Assembly (NCBI GenBank): GCA_019454045.1
Contig: SKCR01010150.1
Location: forward strand, 124,001-188,000
Source: Zanthoxylum bungeanum
Taxonomy: Eukaryota > Streptophyta > Magnoliopsida > Sapindales > Rutaceae
Direction of reading: 5' to 3'
Length of the DNA stretch: 64,000 nt
The first letter of the stretch is position 1. The number at the start of each line of letters is the position of its first letter. The translations under genes were made by a program, and so were the position numbers. Positions 51,700 to 63,349 of this stretch are shown in pieces. The notes beneath the pieces were generated by a model. That model worked only from the letters and a program-made list of their open reading frames with translations. It did not search any database and was not told where the DNA came from.

Positions 51700-54600
51700 T
51701 TAAAACATGGCTGACCGGTCAATGCTGTTCCTTGCTCTCTCTGGTGGGTCTGTGCCATTAATAGATTTCTCAGGTCGATCAACACTCTTTCTTGATTTCT
51801 CTCTCCTATCAACGCTGGTTCTTGATTTCTCTCTACGATCTGTGCTTTGCCTCGGCTTTTCTCCTCGGTCAGTACTAATCCTGCACTTCTCTCTCTGATC
51901 TATAGTTGGTGTGGAGGTGTCTCTAAAATCTGTGCTCTTCCGAGGATCCGCTGATTGATCCATAACAAGTGTGGATCCATTTCTTGAATGCGATTTCTCG
52001 ATGGCTGATATGAACTTTTTGAGATGCTTGATGTATTGGGGATAAAGCTCCAAGTCACAGTGATTCCCCCCTTTAATCCATAATGGTTCATACTTCTCTT
52101 TGCAGAGTTCCCACAGCTGCTTACCATGGGACCAATCTACGACATCATCAGCAGTCCCCTGCAAGTAGCACACAGAAGCACAAGGCAAGAAGTTCATTCA
52201 TGAGCTTGCTTTCCAAAACAACTCCATGATAGATGAAACTAGATTGCACAGATTGATTTCACTCCATGAAGAACAGAAATCCCACCCAACTGAATTTGCT
52301 GGTATGTTCAGGCTTTGCACATTTATATCAAGATGTAATGCCAATTCAAACCTTGTCAGAATGTACTAGAGATATAACAAATTATTGCATCATACACCTA
52401 TAAGAGTGCAAACAGTACTGATCCAAAAAAGTAAACAAGAATCATCCATCTTCATTATGTTTGGGATCTGCAGCAACCTAAACTAGAGGTGGCCACGGCT
52501 CCGGTTCCAACCGGTTCCGGTTCGGAATCGAAAATTTCTGACCGAACCGTTTCTGGGATCTGCAGCAACCGGTTCCAGCGGTTCTACGGTGGAATCGTTT
52601 TAATTTTTTTTTAAAAATCATTATTAAAAATTTTTAAAAAATAAACGGAATGGAACCGGAACAGTTCGGTTCGATTCTGCTTCCTGTTCCACACTTGTGG
52701 AACCGGGAACCGAATGGTTAAGTTCTGGTTCAGAACCGAACCGGACCGGTGGCCACCTCTAACCTAAACATCCCCACGAAGGAAAATTCCTAATTGACAG
52801 GTTCTACTAATAAATGAGAAAAAAGAGCACACAATTAGACCTCATTCAAATTCATCAAATGGCCATTCCAGAGTATAATATAGTCACATACTCACGTATA
52901 CTTCTAATCTTCTTCCTCAAGTTAATATGACAATGGTCACTTGGAATGAGCCAAAAAAAATTCTTAAGACAGATGAGTTTCCCAATGAATAAAGTTCATA
53001 GGGGCTTAGAAGGAAACGTAAAGAGTTGGAGGGGAGTATTCGAAGCAAGGGCTCAGACAGCACATTTTCAGAATGATAGCATACATCTAACACCACTTTA
53101 TCTAAAAGCAGTATCCCTAACTTAACCAACACTTAACAAGAGGAAAAGTACTTACATGAATAACCAGTACCGGGCAACTGACCAATGGAATTTTATCAAT
53201 GTTCTGCACCATACATAAAAAAAAAAAAAAAAAAAAAAAGTCAAATATTATGCTAAAAAGGCATCAAAGTTTCTGAAATTTCGAATTCTATAAAGAAAAA
53301 CCTTATAAATATCGAACCAGTATGTTCGTTTCACCGGATACATGACTCGAATACCAGACAAGATTGGACTGTGTAGAATTACAGCCCTCAATCTCCGTAG
53401 CCGGGATGCCAAATCTAAGGTGGGTCCACTTCCAACTGATTGCCCATACAAGATAACATCTTCCTCCTTCACTTCATATTTTTCTTCAAGGCATCTATAT
53501 ACAGCTTCTATGTCATGATAAGTGTTTTGCTCACTTGGCTGTTCAAACAGTACAATAAATGTTACAAATTTCAGTAATCATAAATAAAGAATTCAAGCTT
53601 CCTTCAAAAATATATTAATCTCGGTGGCAGAGAAACTGTAGTATGCTCAGAGACTGTTTTAGTTTCCACAATGAACAATTAATCTACCATAAAACAGCAT
53701 GGAAACTCCAAAATCATATAGTTGCCTTTCTTATCCATCTGTATCCCTCAAGTAACAAACTATTACCAACACAAAACTGAAATTCCAAAATTCTATTTTT
53801 TTCCCCACTTTTCTTCAACAACCAAACATAAAAAGATGTGAAAACCATACCTTCCCAGTCGACTGCCCGTACCCAGAATAATCATACCTACACAAACCCA
53901 TCACAAATTCAATAACTTTATCCATACCAAAACTCAAGCATACACATCAAAGTATCAAATCACCCTGTACAGTGTACACACACAAACACATAAGCATCAT
54001 AACTTACAGGGTCAATGTATTTAGCTAGAGATGTTGCGGCTTTGAATTCCCAAGCTACTATGGAATAAAATCATTAGCTGTCAGGCATGAACAAATTCTT
54101 TGCTTTTAAAATTAAGTACAGGCATAATCTTAACCACCACTAACTTTCATGTTACCCGTATGTTGGTAATTGTCCTCCTTTGCTGAACTTCAAAAGTACA
54201 ACAATTGAATTTTTTTTTTTAACACCCATTTTTCACTCGAGAGCTAGTGTTTACCCATTAAACCTATCGACACACTTATATTTGAGAACTAGTGATCTTA
54301 TTCCACAGCAACCAAAATCAAAAGCCTCAGCACCTCCATCCCAAACATTCCCGAAGATATAACTACAGCGATCCGCTGTACTAAATTTGCAATTTTACTA
54401 GTAGTTTTTTTTTAAAAAAATAAAAATAAAAGCATGCAAATTATGAATAATTAAATGTGTACTGACCCCATCAAGTTGACTCGAAGATGAGGGCTGAGTT
54501 CATAAAACAGCTCGTAAATTTGACCCAGATCAGCCGCGTTACCGTGAGAGTAAAGCAAAGTCAACTTAGCCGTGGGGTTCTTAATATACACCGCCACCAC

Positions 54601-54765
54601 TTGATTCCCTCCCTTGGTATCCAGTTTCAAAACGTCAACATTTTCCCTCGTCACCACTCCCGACATCCCTAGCTTCCCTTTTACCACCTCCTCCAGCTCG
54701 TACGACGGCGGACTCGGCGGAAAAAACGCGAATTTCGCCGCCATCGACGACGTCACCGCCCCCAT
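51700..54765 (-). CDS. ABHD17-type alpha/beta hydrolase with C-terminal decapeptide repeats
   Basis: Five exons: 54765..54467, 53887..53851, 53538..53302, 53203..53156, 52158..51700 (1,080 nt, 359 residues). The hydrolase core carries [10 protein letters not shown] (oxyanion region), nucleophile Ser146 in GQSVGSG, and the probable Asp211 ([12 protein letters not shown]) and His240 (GGNHCDLE) of the triad. It closely resembles plant relatives of ABHD17 depalmitoylases, which act at membranes; the plant substrate is not known to me. The start MGAVTSSMA fits the N-myristoylation rule (Gly2, Ser6), so membrane attachment is likely. After the core, residues 294-353 are six 10-residue repeats of the form DRxEKxRxS(T/V), rich in RxxS sites. 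Intron 4 carries an hAT MITE. Confidence 0.9.
51721..51900 (-). repeat. Six 30-bp coding repeats in the hydrolase C-terminus
   Basis: Six consecutive in-frame 30-bp units encode [14 protein letters not shown], [14 protein letters not shown] and [14 protein letters not shown] decapeptides, followed by a partial seventh (IDRSAMF). The units diverge most at the two ends. The repeat length is a multiple of three, so gain or loss of units keeps the frame. Confidence 0.88.
52484..52761. mobile_element. hAT MITE in intron 4 of the hydrolase gene
   Basis: Ends TAGAGGTGGCCAC and GTGGCCACCTCTA are perfect 13-bp inverted repeats, and the TSD ACCTAAAC is perfect (52476..52483 and 52762..52769). The interior is a mass of GGTTCCGGTTC/GAACCGGAACC motifs on both arms. 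It also contains TGGGATCTGCAGCAACC (52554..52570), an exact 17-bp copy of the host DNA just left of the insertion (52462..52478). Confidence 0.92.
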
Positions 54766-55140
54766 CCCAAAAACTTATTAAAAATTAAAACTTTAATCCT
54801 CTTTTGAAGTCCTTTGGTCAAAACATGGTAAAATCTAAGGAAAGTATGTTTTGAATTGAAGTGGCTAGGAAAGAAATTAAAGTTTTAAGGATTCTGGGAG
54901 TGTTTGGATGGCAAGAAAGTGAGATCGCTTTAGGTTTTTTTGAGTGGGAAATTGGAGGAAATTCCGGCGAAAGAATAGAAACAAGCACGTGTCATTTATA
55001 ATTAAATCTCCGGGAAATTATGGGTGATGGTGATGGTGATTTTTTGATCGAAGAGGCTGAGGCGTTAAGATTGACACGTGTCATAGTAGGGCAAAGCAAG
55101 TATTTGTTTGCTTGTTTTCTTGTCTCATTCTGCCAGCTTA
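54766..55140 (-). promoter_or_regulatory. Promoter region of the ABHD17-like gene with two CACGTG-core sites
   Basis: GCACGTGTCA at 54985..54994 and TTGACACGTGTCA at 55071..55083 lie 220 and 310 bp upstream of the start codon. These fit G-box/ABRE sites, the same core found upstream of WIT. No TATA box was assigned with confidence. Confidence 0.4.
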
Positions 55141-55386
55141 ATTTTGAATTTTTTCTCTCTTTTTTTATATTTTAGTTAGATCCCTAAGATTTTATGTTTT
55201 TTAAATAATGACATATGTTATCTATTTATATCTAATAGGTTCCTGATAGAAATATGGTAATATGGTACCGCTGTACCGCATAACTTCAGTACCCTTTAAT
55301 TATAAGGTACATGCTGCTGGTGGTCAAAAATAAGGGTGGCTATTTGTGACGCATTTCATTAATATGACATAAATACAAGTTAAATA
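55141..55386. other. AT-rich spacer
   Basis: Nothing recognised. Confidence 0.4.
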
Positions 55387-55620
55387 AATATGATTGGATT
55401 GATGAAAATGAAATAATTATTAGCAATATCTAACCGTATCATTCAAATATAACGTCAAATAAATAAGATTGGATTGATGAAAAAAATGAAATAATTATTA
55501 GTAATATCTAACCTGTGTCATTCAAATATAACGTCAAATAAATAAGATTGGATTGATGAAAATAAAATAATTATTAGCAATATTTAATACGTGTTATTCA
55601 CTTATGAATATATCACATTT
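55387..55620. repeat. Minisatellite, three units of about 76 bp
   Basis: GATTGGATTGATG starts units at 55392, 55467 and 55545 (periods 75 and 78), each followed by AATAATTATTAGYAATAT and a CATTCAAATATAACGTC-type tail. Units 1 to 3 differ by point changes and small indels. Confidence 0.85.
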
Positions 55621-57740
55621 AAAGTTTTAAATGTTCTTATATTTATGATATTATTTGATTAATTATATCATATTAACTATTTTTTATCTTTATAAACTAT
55701 ATTATACTTGTCATTTGAAAAAAAAAATTGGTTACATTATTGTTCTAAAAATATATTGAAATTATATATTAAAAAATATGTTAAAAATTTTAAAAGTGGC
55801 ACATTAATTATGAGATACTAAATAATCTTATTTAGTTAGTGTTTGAGACTTTTAACATAATTAATATTATAAATATTAGATTCGTATATATTACCTTTGT
55901 TTTACACATTACAAGCAAAAAATTATACAAATATAACACAATAACCCAAACAGTAACCCCTGGTTAACAAAATCGTTTTTTAAGGTACTTCCTACTACTT
56001 TAGTCATTTAGAATTAGTGTAGTAGCTACTAACTACTAAGGGACCTATTTGATACAAGTATTAAAACTATATATTTATTTGAGATAACTTGCAGATTAGG
56101 GGGCCTGATGTTATTATTATTATCTCTTTTCTTTTCTTTTCTTTTTATTTTGTCGCTGATGGATTGCTGGCGTGGTATGCGGTAAGATTTGTAACGGCTA
56201 GCTGGACATTTCCGTGCAGCATACGGACAGGTCCGTCACAGCGCGGCGGTTTGTTTTTTATTGCCCATTTTTTGACCTTATTAGCCGCCTTCCTTTCCCG
56301 TTAGGATATTTTATAAGCGAAACTTTTAATAGAGATAATTTTTATTATTTTTAAAAAATTAAGTTTATTAAGTATGTTAATAATTAAAAATAAAATTAAG
56401 AGTTTTAATTATAATAAATATATTTAGAATTGAAAATTGATATATTTAATTAAAAAATTACTTTTTAATATTTATAATCGATCACATATTTTTTTACCAA
56501 ACATGATCTCGTCCATTTTCCACCGGATATAATTGAACTTTGTTATCCCTACTTTCCAATCACACACATATTTATTGAAATTCTAATAAAGATGTCTTAG
56601 CTTATTAAGATGAGGACATCACAAATATTTTTTTTTATAATGTGTTTTGACATGCGGTGATATGATAAAATATTATTTTTGTCAAAAAAATAATTTTTAA
56701 GTATTTAGTTAATAATAAAAATTACGATTAAAATATATATACAAAATATGAGCCATTTTCCAACAATATTTATAAATAAAATCAAAATAAACCCATACGA
56801 TCAAATAATAGCCTAGCATTTGCACGAAAATGAATTTTCTAATTTTGTAGTAACATTTTCAACTTTCATGCTTTTTTGCTTAAATTATTTATAATAGAAC
56901 GCAGCCAGCAAAGAATGGAGATGATATTTAAGTGATCATATGGGGTTGAATGAACATTGACATCTATATTTCTAAATGATGCAATTTGAAATAATAAAAT
57001 GGATTTTAGATATACTATTAATAATATAGAAAATTGATGCCATTGCTTTCATGTTTTGAACTTTCACATTGTTTAGTTTATGGACAAATTTTAAAAAATA
57101 AATGAAAACCCAAATCCAAACAAACCATCACACATGGTTGTAGTCACATAAGCACAAAATGGGTTTGGATAAATTATATAAATGGGAGATATGGTTTTGG
57201 GTCACTATGAAGGATAATTTGGAAGCACTCCTCTCATTATTGCAAATTAATGTCTCTATTGATTTTGACAATTAGTTATTTAAAATAAAAAAAATAAAAA
57301 ATAAAAAAAAATTCATATCACAAAAGTTTCCACCCATCAATCACTTAAACCTGCAATAAAATGAAAGTTGTTTAATTCTTTTCGATTTGTTAGCATTCAT
57401 GGGCCATGCTCTTGTACCTAACAATACATTATTGCACAAATTTTCTTTCATAATTAGATGAATATTTATGTATGATGAGCGTACAGATGATGTAATATGT
57501 TTATTTATTAATATTTTAATATATATAAAAATAAATTTAAAATTCACCAATAATAATGAAGAGATATATTATTAATTAACATATATCATGTATTAATTGG
57601 TTTGATGGATTTAATATACTTCATATAAGAAGAGAGATAGATATTTCTTATAATTTTTGTGGGTTTTCTACTTTATGAGTTTTTATTCTTAAAGAGAGCG
57701 AGAAAACATAAGAAGAATAATAAGAGCTTTGCTTGACATT
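55621..57740. other. AT-rich spacer with one less AT-rich patch
   Basis: No supported gene. A patch at about 56085..56310 is less AT-rich and has short open frames but no family match, splice context or codon pattern that I can defend. The rest is low-complexity AT-rich DNA. Confidence 0.4.
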
Positions 57741-57768
57741 ATGAGTTTTGATTTGATAGATTACTGAT

Positions 57769-58260
57769 TATTTATAAATTAGGTATTAAGTAATTATTAT
57801 TTTATTAATTAATTAACTAATTATTAATGTATTAAATTACTAAATATTATTTTATCAAATTATTATTTTAATGAAATATTAATATTATTTTTATTATTAA
57901 TTATTGATTAATTTTATTTTTTTATTTATAAATTAGGTACTGTTTAATTATTATTTTACTAATTTATTAACTAATTATTAATGTATTAAATTACTAATAA
58001 TTAATTTTTAATTTTATTGAATTATTATTTTATTAAAATATTAAATATTAAGTATTATTTTATTAATAATTATTGATTAATCTTATTTATCATTTATAAA
58101 TTAAGTATTAATTAATTATGACTTTATTAAATTATTAACTAATTATTAAATTACTAAATATTAATTTATTCTTTATTTAATTATTATTTTATTTAAATAT
58201 TAAATATTATTTTTATTATGAAATATGAATACATCTTATTTATAATTTATAAATTAATAT
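57769..58260. repeat. AT-rich tandem repeat, three to four units of about 150 to 170 bp
   Basis: TTTATAAATTA recurs at about 57771, 57925, 58093 and 58246, followed each time by similar AATTATTATTTTA and TTAACTAATTATTAA segments in the same order. Divergence is high and base composition is nearly pure A/T, so unit limits are approximate. Confidence 0.7.
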
Positions 58261-58829
58261 TAGGGTAATCTTATAATTTTCCATCAATAATGAGAATGAA
58301 AATCACATTCTCATAGGGGTGGTGTAACTGAAATTCTCATTATTCATATTCTATTTTAAGTGAGATCCATATATTCATTCTAATCCTCATTTTAACTTTT
58401 AGTACGTAAATATTTATTTCATTCTCATTGCACAATCCATCAAATAAACACATTAATCAATCTAAAGTCATTACTGTTAGAATAATGTTTGTGATTCACT
58501 TTTGCCTATTTTTTTTATAAGATATTTTACCCATTTATTAATTTGAATGGAAAATTATTCTATAAAAATATTCAGTGTTAGATAATGAAAGAAATTTGGA
58601 ATTCCATGTTATATTTATAATGATATGAGCCTTTATATATGCTACATATCAACTTAAAATATGAAATAACTGATCCTGATAAGGATATATAATAAAATCA
58701 CAAATTGTATGGATTTTTTGAATTATATATTGAAGATTAATTCAATAATATATGGATATTATTTCCTTAATATTATTTCCATCGTAATATTTTCTTAATA
58801 TTATTTCTATAATAATATTTCATTAACAC

Positions 58830-60469
58830 TAGGGGTGACAATTTGGGTCAGGATTCGTTTATTCGTTCAATTCGATTCGCTTTAAAACGAATATGGGTTT
58901 GGAAAAATAGATTCGTTTAATAAATGAGTTAATTTGATTCGATTCGTTTAATAAACGAATCGAATCTGAATTTGAGCCTATCAATTCGTTTATTCGTTTA
59001 TTAAACGAATCGAATTCGAATCCAATTCGTTTAGTATCCGTTTAATTATATTACAAATTTACCCTTTTTATTGATTATAATTATTTAACACGAAGGATAG
59101 TTTAGTCATTTCGTAAGTTTAACCTACGTATATAAAGTAAAAACTAAAACCTAAAATGTGAACCAAAATCCTAAATGTCTGCCGCCTCTCTTAATCTCTC
59201 CCAATAAGACCTAAATTCTCAACTCAATCAAACCTCAAATCTCAACTGAGTTCGAAACTCATGGTAATCTGGTACCTGGTAAGTCATTTCGTATATTGAT
59301 TTCTTCCTTTATGTTGACGAGAATTCACTGGGTGGTTTGTTTATTGTGGACTTCTGTTAACTGGAGACACGGGTTCTTTCATTTCAATGTGGTGGTTTCA
59401 CCTGGCATCTTTATCTCTATACCTTATCCCCCCCTCCCATTTTTATGCTTTAGATAAACAGATTACTAGGCAACTATTCATTTTTAGGCTTCCAAGACTG
59501 AAAAACACGATCTTTACTCATTTATTAGATTCATGCCTTTTGGTGTTGGGATATCTATATCCCATCAGTTCCCTGACTTATATGGTTGTATGGTTTGGTG
59601 GTAGCCCCCGGTTTAGACTCGGTGCATATTGACAGATCGACTTTCTATGGCCGCCTTAAGTGTATATCCCTCATGTACTGGGTTTTCTTCTACTTGAACA
59701 ACCATGCCTCTGGAATTTATTTTCTTCAATTGGACAGTGCTTTGGATAAATATATGTTTTGTACGAGCCTTCCCTTCCCGTTGTTATTTAAATCTCAGTA
59801 CAGTGGCCGCATCAGACGAAGACATGAAATTAGATGCATTTTTTAAAATTATCAATTCCAATTTTCCGACATGTATGTGTATTACATTGCTTACCTAATA
59901 TCTGAGTTTAGATTTCATACTTACTGCTTAGATTTTCATACTTAATGGATTTCAATAATATAATTTTATTTTATTTGCAGGATTTTCATCCCATATGATA
60001 ATGATAAAGAAGTTTGTATTCGAGATTTTTGTCAAAATGTGTTTTGAAGATTTTAAGTGTATGCAATTGATTTGTAATTTGTAATTTGAAATTTGGAGCT
60101 TGTTGCAAGGATTTTAAAACTATAACAACGAAATTTGGATGCTTAGATTTTGTATTTTATTTTGATTAAACGAATCGAATATGAATATTCGATTATTAAA
60201 CGAATTTGAATATTCGATTATTAAATTAATCGGATGCGAATAATAAACGAATCGGATATGAATAGTAAACAAATAATAAATTCGATTCGATTCATTTGAT
60301 TTATCTAAACGAATCGAATATGAATATTCATTTATTAAACAAATCGAATCTGAATCCTAATATCAGAATTCGTTTAATAAACGAAACGAATTCGAATTTA
60401 GTGTAATTCAATTCGATTCGTTTAGAATTCGTCACGAATTCGATTCGTTTATTCGTTTTGCCACCCCTA
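58830..60469. mobile_element. hAT element of 1,640 bp nested in the LTR
   Basis: The perfect 8-bp TSD ATTAACAC (58822..58829 and 60470..60477) and ends TAGGGGTGACAA and TTGCCACCCCTA define it. Both subterminal regions (about 58850..59040 and 60165..60460) are packed with TTCGTTTAT and TTCGATTCG motifs in both orientations, like hAT transposase-binding arrays. The central 1.1 kb (59050..60150) is unrelated to the arms. It begins with a leader-like pyrimidine-rich stretch and ends with TTTGCAGGATTTTC, a splice-acceptor-like sequence. No transposase or long ORF is seen, so it is nonautonomous. Confidence 0.85.
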
Positions 60470-60599
60470 ATTAACACCCCCTCAAACTCAAGCTGGTGAC
60501 GAAAGAAAAAGCTTGAGGTTGCATCTTGAAATCGTATCGCGGAGTCTTGAAACTGAAAATCTTGAAACTTCGAGGCTGGAGACTTTAAGATAATTGATG

Positions 60600-60850
60600 A
60601 GCTTTAACCTACTGAGTTCGAAGGGGAAACCGAAACCCAAGAGGGAGCCGAAGCCCGAGAGGAATTGAAATCACGAGGGGGTACCGAAGCCTGAGATAGC
60701 CAAAGCCCGAGAGAACCGAACCAGAGAATGAGCGAAATCTCGACAGAGATCTGAAGCTTGAGAAGGAGCCAAAACCTGAGAGGGAGCGAAATCCCGACAG
60801 AGTGCTAATGATTGAGAGAGAGATGAAACCTGAGATGAAGTAAAATTATA
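60600..60850. repeat. Degenerate purine-rich repeat in the LTR element interior
   Basis: GAGAGGGAGC-, AAGCCCGAGAG- and GAAACCTGAGA-like motifs recur about every 20 to 30 bp without a constant period. It lies close to the polypurine tract and has no coding sense. Confidence 0.55.
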
Positions 60851-61017
60851 GAAGATAGCGAAACCTGTAATAAAGTTTGTAAAAGCCAATAATGATAGTA
60901 GATTGTTCAAGAAAGTCATCAAATAACAATAACAACGACATCGTCAAAAAAAAAGAATAATAGTTGAAAGACGATGAATCATAACGAGGGCCACACAATT
61001 ATGGTAGTTGTGATCCC

Positions 61018-61610
61018 TGTACGGGCCAAATTTGGGTCAAAGGTATTTTTGACTTTTCGCTTCAGGCCTTATATCAGTAATAACCCAATTCCTCCAAACA
61101 ATACCCATAACAGACTTGGGCCAATGACCCAATTACCTTCTCAGGCCCACGCACAAAGAGAGGCCTACCAAACAACCCATCGACTTACAACCTACCCAAC
61201 CGAAAAATACATTTATTCATGATTTACGTGTTTAGCCGTTTTGGGCATCAAAGGGTTAAACATTTACAATATTAATCAAACCCCTATTTTGATAGCTTAT
61301 AAAAGGAGCCACAATTCAGAATGAGAGGGGCAAGTTTTAGCTCTCATACTTGAACTCTCTATGCTTCTTACTTTATAAATATTGGTCATCGCCCTCACGA
61401 CAGTCAACAGAAATCAATGTAACATCAAGTCTTGCTCTTCCATTATTTACAGCTTGTCTTCGCCACTGACTTGAGCGTTTGAGAACCTACGGCACCCACC
61501 ACATCAGTGAGCAGTACTCCCCGCTCTTCTACCTTTGTTTTGCAGGTTCGCAAGTGCCCACATACTACAAATTATCGATTGTGGACCTCGGGCGAAAATC
61601 AGCATCCATA
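61018..61610 (+). mobile_element. Probable solo LTR nested in the LTR element interior
   Basis: Identical 5-bp flanks ATCCC (61013..61017 and 61611..61615) bracket a 593-bp segment starting TGTACGGGCC. It has a good TATA region (AGCTTATAAAAGGAGCC at about 61294) and downstream pyrimidine-rich R-like sequence, all on the plus strand. The right end is TA rather than CA, so the limits could be a few bases off. Confidence 0.5.
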
Positions 61611-62036
61611 ATCCCTCGCGCGCCGTCAATAATTAGAGAGAATGAAAGTCAAAACCTGGTGTCTGATACCATGTTATATAATGAAAAAAAGTTTGGAATT
61701 CATTTATATTATATTTACAATGATATGAGCCTTTATATAGGCTACATATCAAATTAAAATAGGAAACAACTACTCATAATAAGGATATATATTAAAATCA
61801 CATATCGTATGAATTCTATGAATTATATATTGAAGATTGATTCCATAATATAAAGATATTATTTTCGTAATACTGTTTCTACAATAATATTTCCTTAATA
61901 TTATTTATATAATAATATCTCCTTAACATTGAAAAAATGTACATCTCGGTTTATTTATCATAACAAAATCATCAAACGATAATTTTCGTATGTAATAATG
62001 TTCATTTTCTAATTATCGACTTCCAATATTAAAATG

Positions 62037-62833
62037 GCAAATTACTCCTCCCACCTCCCCTGACAAAACCCCCCTCTTGTCCCCATGTGTAATTCCAAAA
62101 ATATCCCTCCCTTTATCAAAAATTATTCCCCCAATTATTATAACTCCATTTGCCAATAATTATATATATATATATATATATATATTAATTTAAAAATAAA
62201 TATATACTACTTATAACCCCCTTTACCATTTTATTTTTTGATTTTTGTTAATAAATATTACAAATTTTGTATTTATTCATTTAATTTTTTTGATTTATTT
62301 TTAATTTAATTAACACTACTTATGTATAAAAAAAATTAATTTAACCAAATAAAATTAATTTATAAAATAAAATTTGTGATAGTCTATTTGTTTAATAAAT
62401 ATAATATATTTATTAAAAATTATTTGTCTTATTTACTTTTGTAAATCAGCATGTTATCAAAAAAATTATTTTATAAATTTATTTTATTTAGTTAAATTAC
62501 ATTTTTATAATACATAAGTAGTGTTAAATAAATTAAAAAAGAATCATAAAAATTAAATGAATAAATAAAAACAAAATAAATAACAATAAATATGAAATTT
62601 GTAATATTTATAAAACAAAAAAAAAATGAATAATATATATAAAGAGCAACAAAACAAAATTAAAAAATTAAAAAAAAATTAATTAATAAAATAAAATAAA
62701 TATTTATGTTATTTTTAAATTTTTTTATATATATATATAAACTAAATATATATATATATATAATTGAGATATATTTGGTTTATTGGGGAATTAAATTTTT
62801 GATAAAAGGAGAGGGTATTTTCAGAATTGAGGG
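62037..62833. mobile_element. Mutator-type MITE, copy B
   Basis: The left end has CTCCTCCCACCTCCCCTGAC and then the same AT-rich arm as copy A (TTTTTGTTAATAAATATTAC, TTTAATTTAATTAACACTAC). The right end (GGGGAGATAAGG) matches the inverted left end of copy C. A (TA)n run lies at about 62162..62186. The TSD was not found, so the ends are approximate. Confidence 0.65.
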
Positions 62834-63334
62834 GAGATAAGGTGATGTGATCCTAGCAGCATGGATCGATTTCGTTTGTTTAGGCTTATTTATTATTTAT
62901 TTTTATATATGGAACCAACATGGATGTCCGTTTTTATTTATTATTTGAGTTAGTTTATTTTATTTAATTATGGGTTCAAAATGGGCTAGAAATTAGGAGT
63001 TATGGGTTTTTAGTTGGTAATTGGTAGTTTAGGGTTATATTAGTCTTTTTAGCTCTCTTAGGGTTTGAGTATGTTACTATTTAAACTCAAAAACATCTCT
63101 TAATGAAGTACCCTATTATTTGTGCGTGAATAGTGAATTTCTTGAGATTGAAAAATTTTATCATCGTTCAGTGATTGAACAAAGACTTATCAAAGGGTTG
63201 GCATCATTTGTGGCGTCCTATTTGCTGGCAAAATTCATCTGAGGCTATCTCCAAGGGTTTTCAAGGACAGGTTCTTTGGGGGTCTACGGGATCTTGGATC
63301 GGGTTTCGTCTGTTTCGTATCATGTTTCGTATCA
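62834..63334 (+). mobile_element. 5' LTR of an LTR retrotransposon, followed by primer binding site
   Basis: The segment ends near CGTATCA and is followed by TTGGTATCAGAGCC (63336..63349), the standard plant tRNA-Met primer binding site. This fixes the strand as plus. The LTR start is uncertain (TGATGTGATCC near 62832). It has a GTTACTATTTAAACTC TATA-like region around 63073..63088. No gag or pol ORF follows before the window edge. Confidence 0.65.
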
Positions 63335-63349
63335 ATTGGTATCAGAGCC

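Larger units (their letters stand above)
58592..61935 (-). mobile_element. Small LTR retroelement (TRIM-like) carrying two nested insertions
   Basis: Two related LTRs: about 58592..58829 plus 60478..60480 (interrupted by an hAT element) and about 61672..61930. Both contain ATGATATGAGCCTTTATATA. Read on the minus strand, the LTR at 61930 leads into ATGGTATCAGACACC, a tRNA-Met-type PBS, and the interior ends in a polypurine tract TTTGAGGGGGTGTTA at about 60474..60488. The interior has no gag or pol. Subtracting both insertions leaves about 1.1 kb. A clean TSD is not visible (TTCAG versus TTGAA). Confidence 0.75.

Noticed and set aside
56089..56304. Small ORF with a hydrophobic start (MQIRGPDVIIIISFLFF)
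   Set aside because: It begins in a simple TTATTA/CTTTT repeat, has no family match and no nearby splice or promoter context.
59586..59898. Short ORFs in the hAT core as genes
   Set aside because: No recognisable domain, and overlapping frames of similar length are expected by chance.
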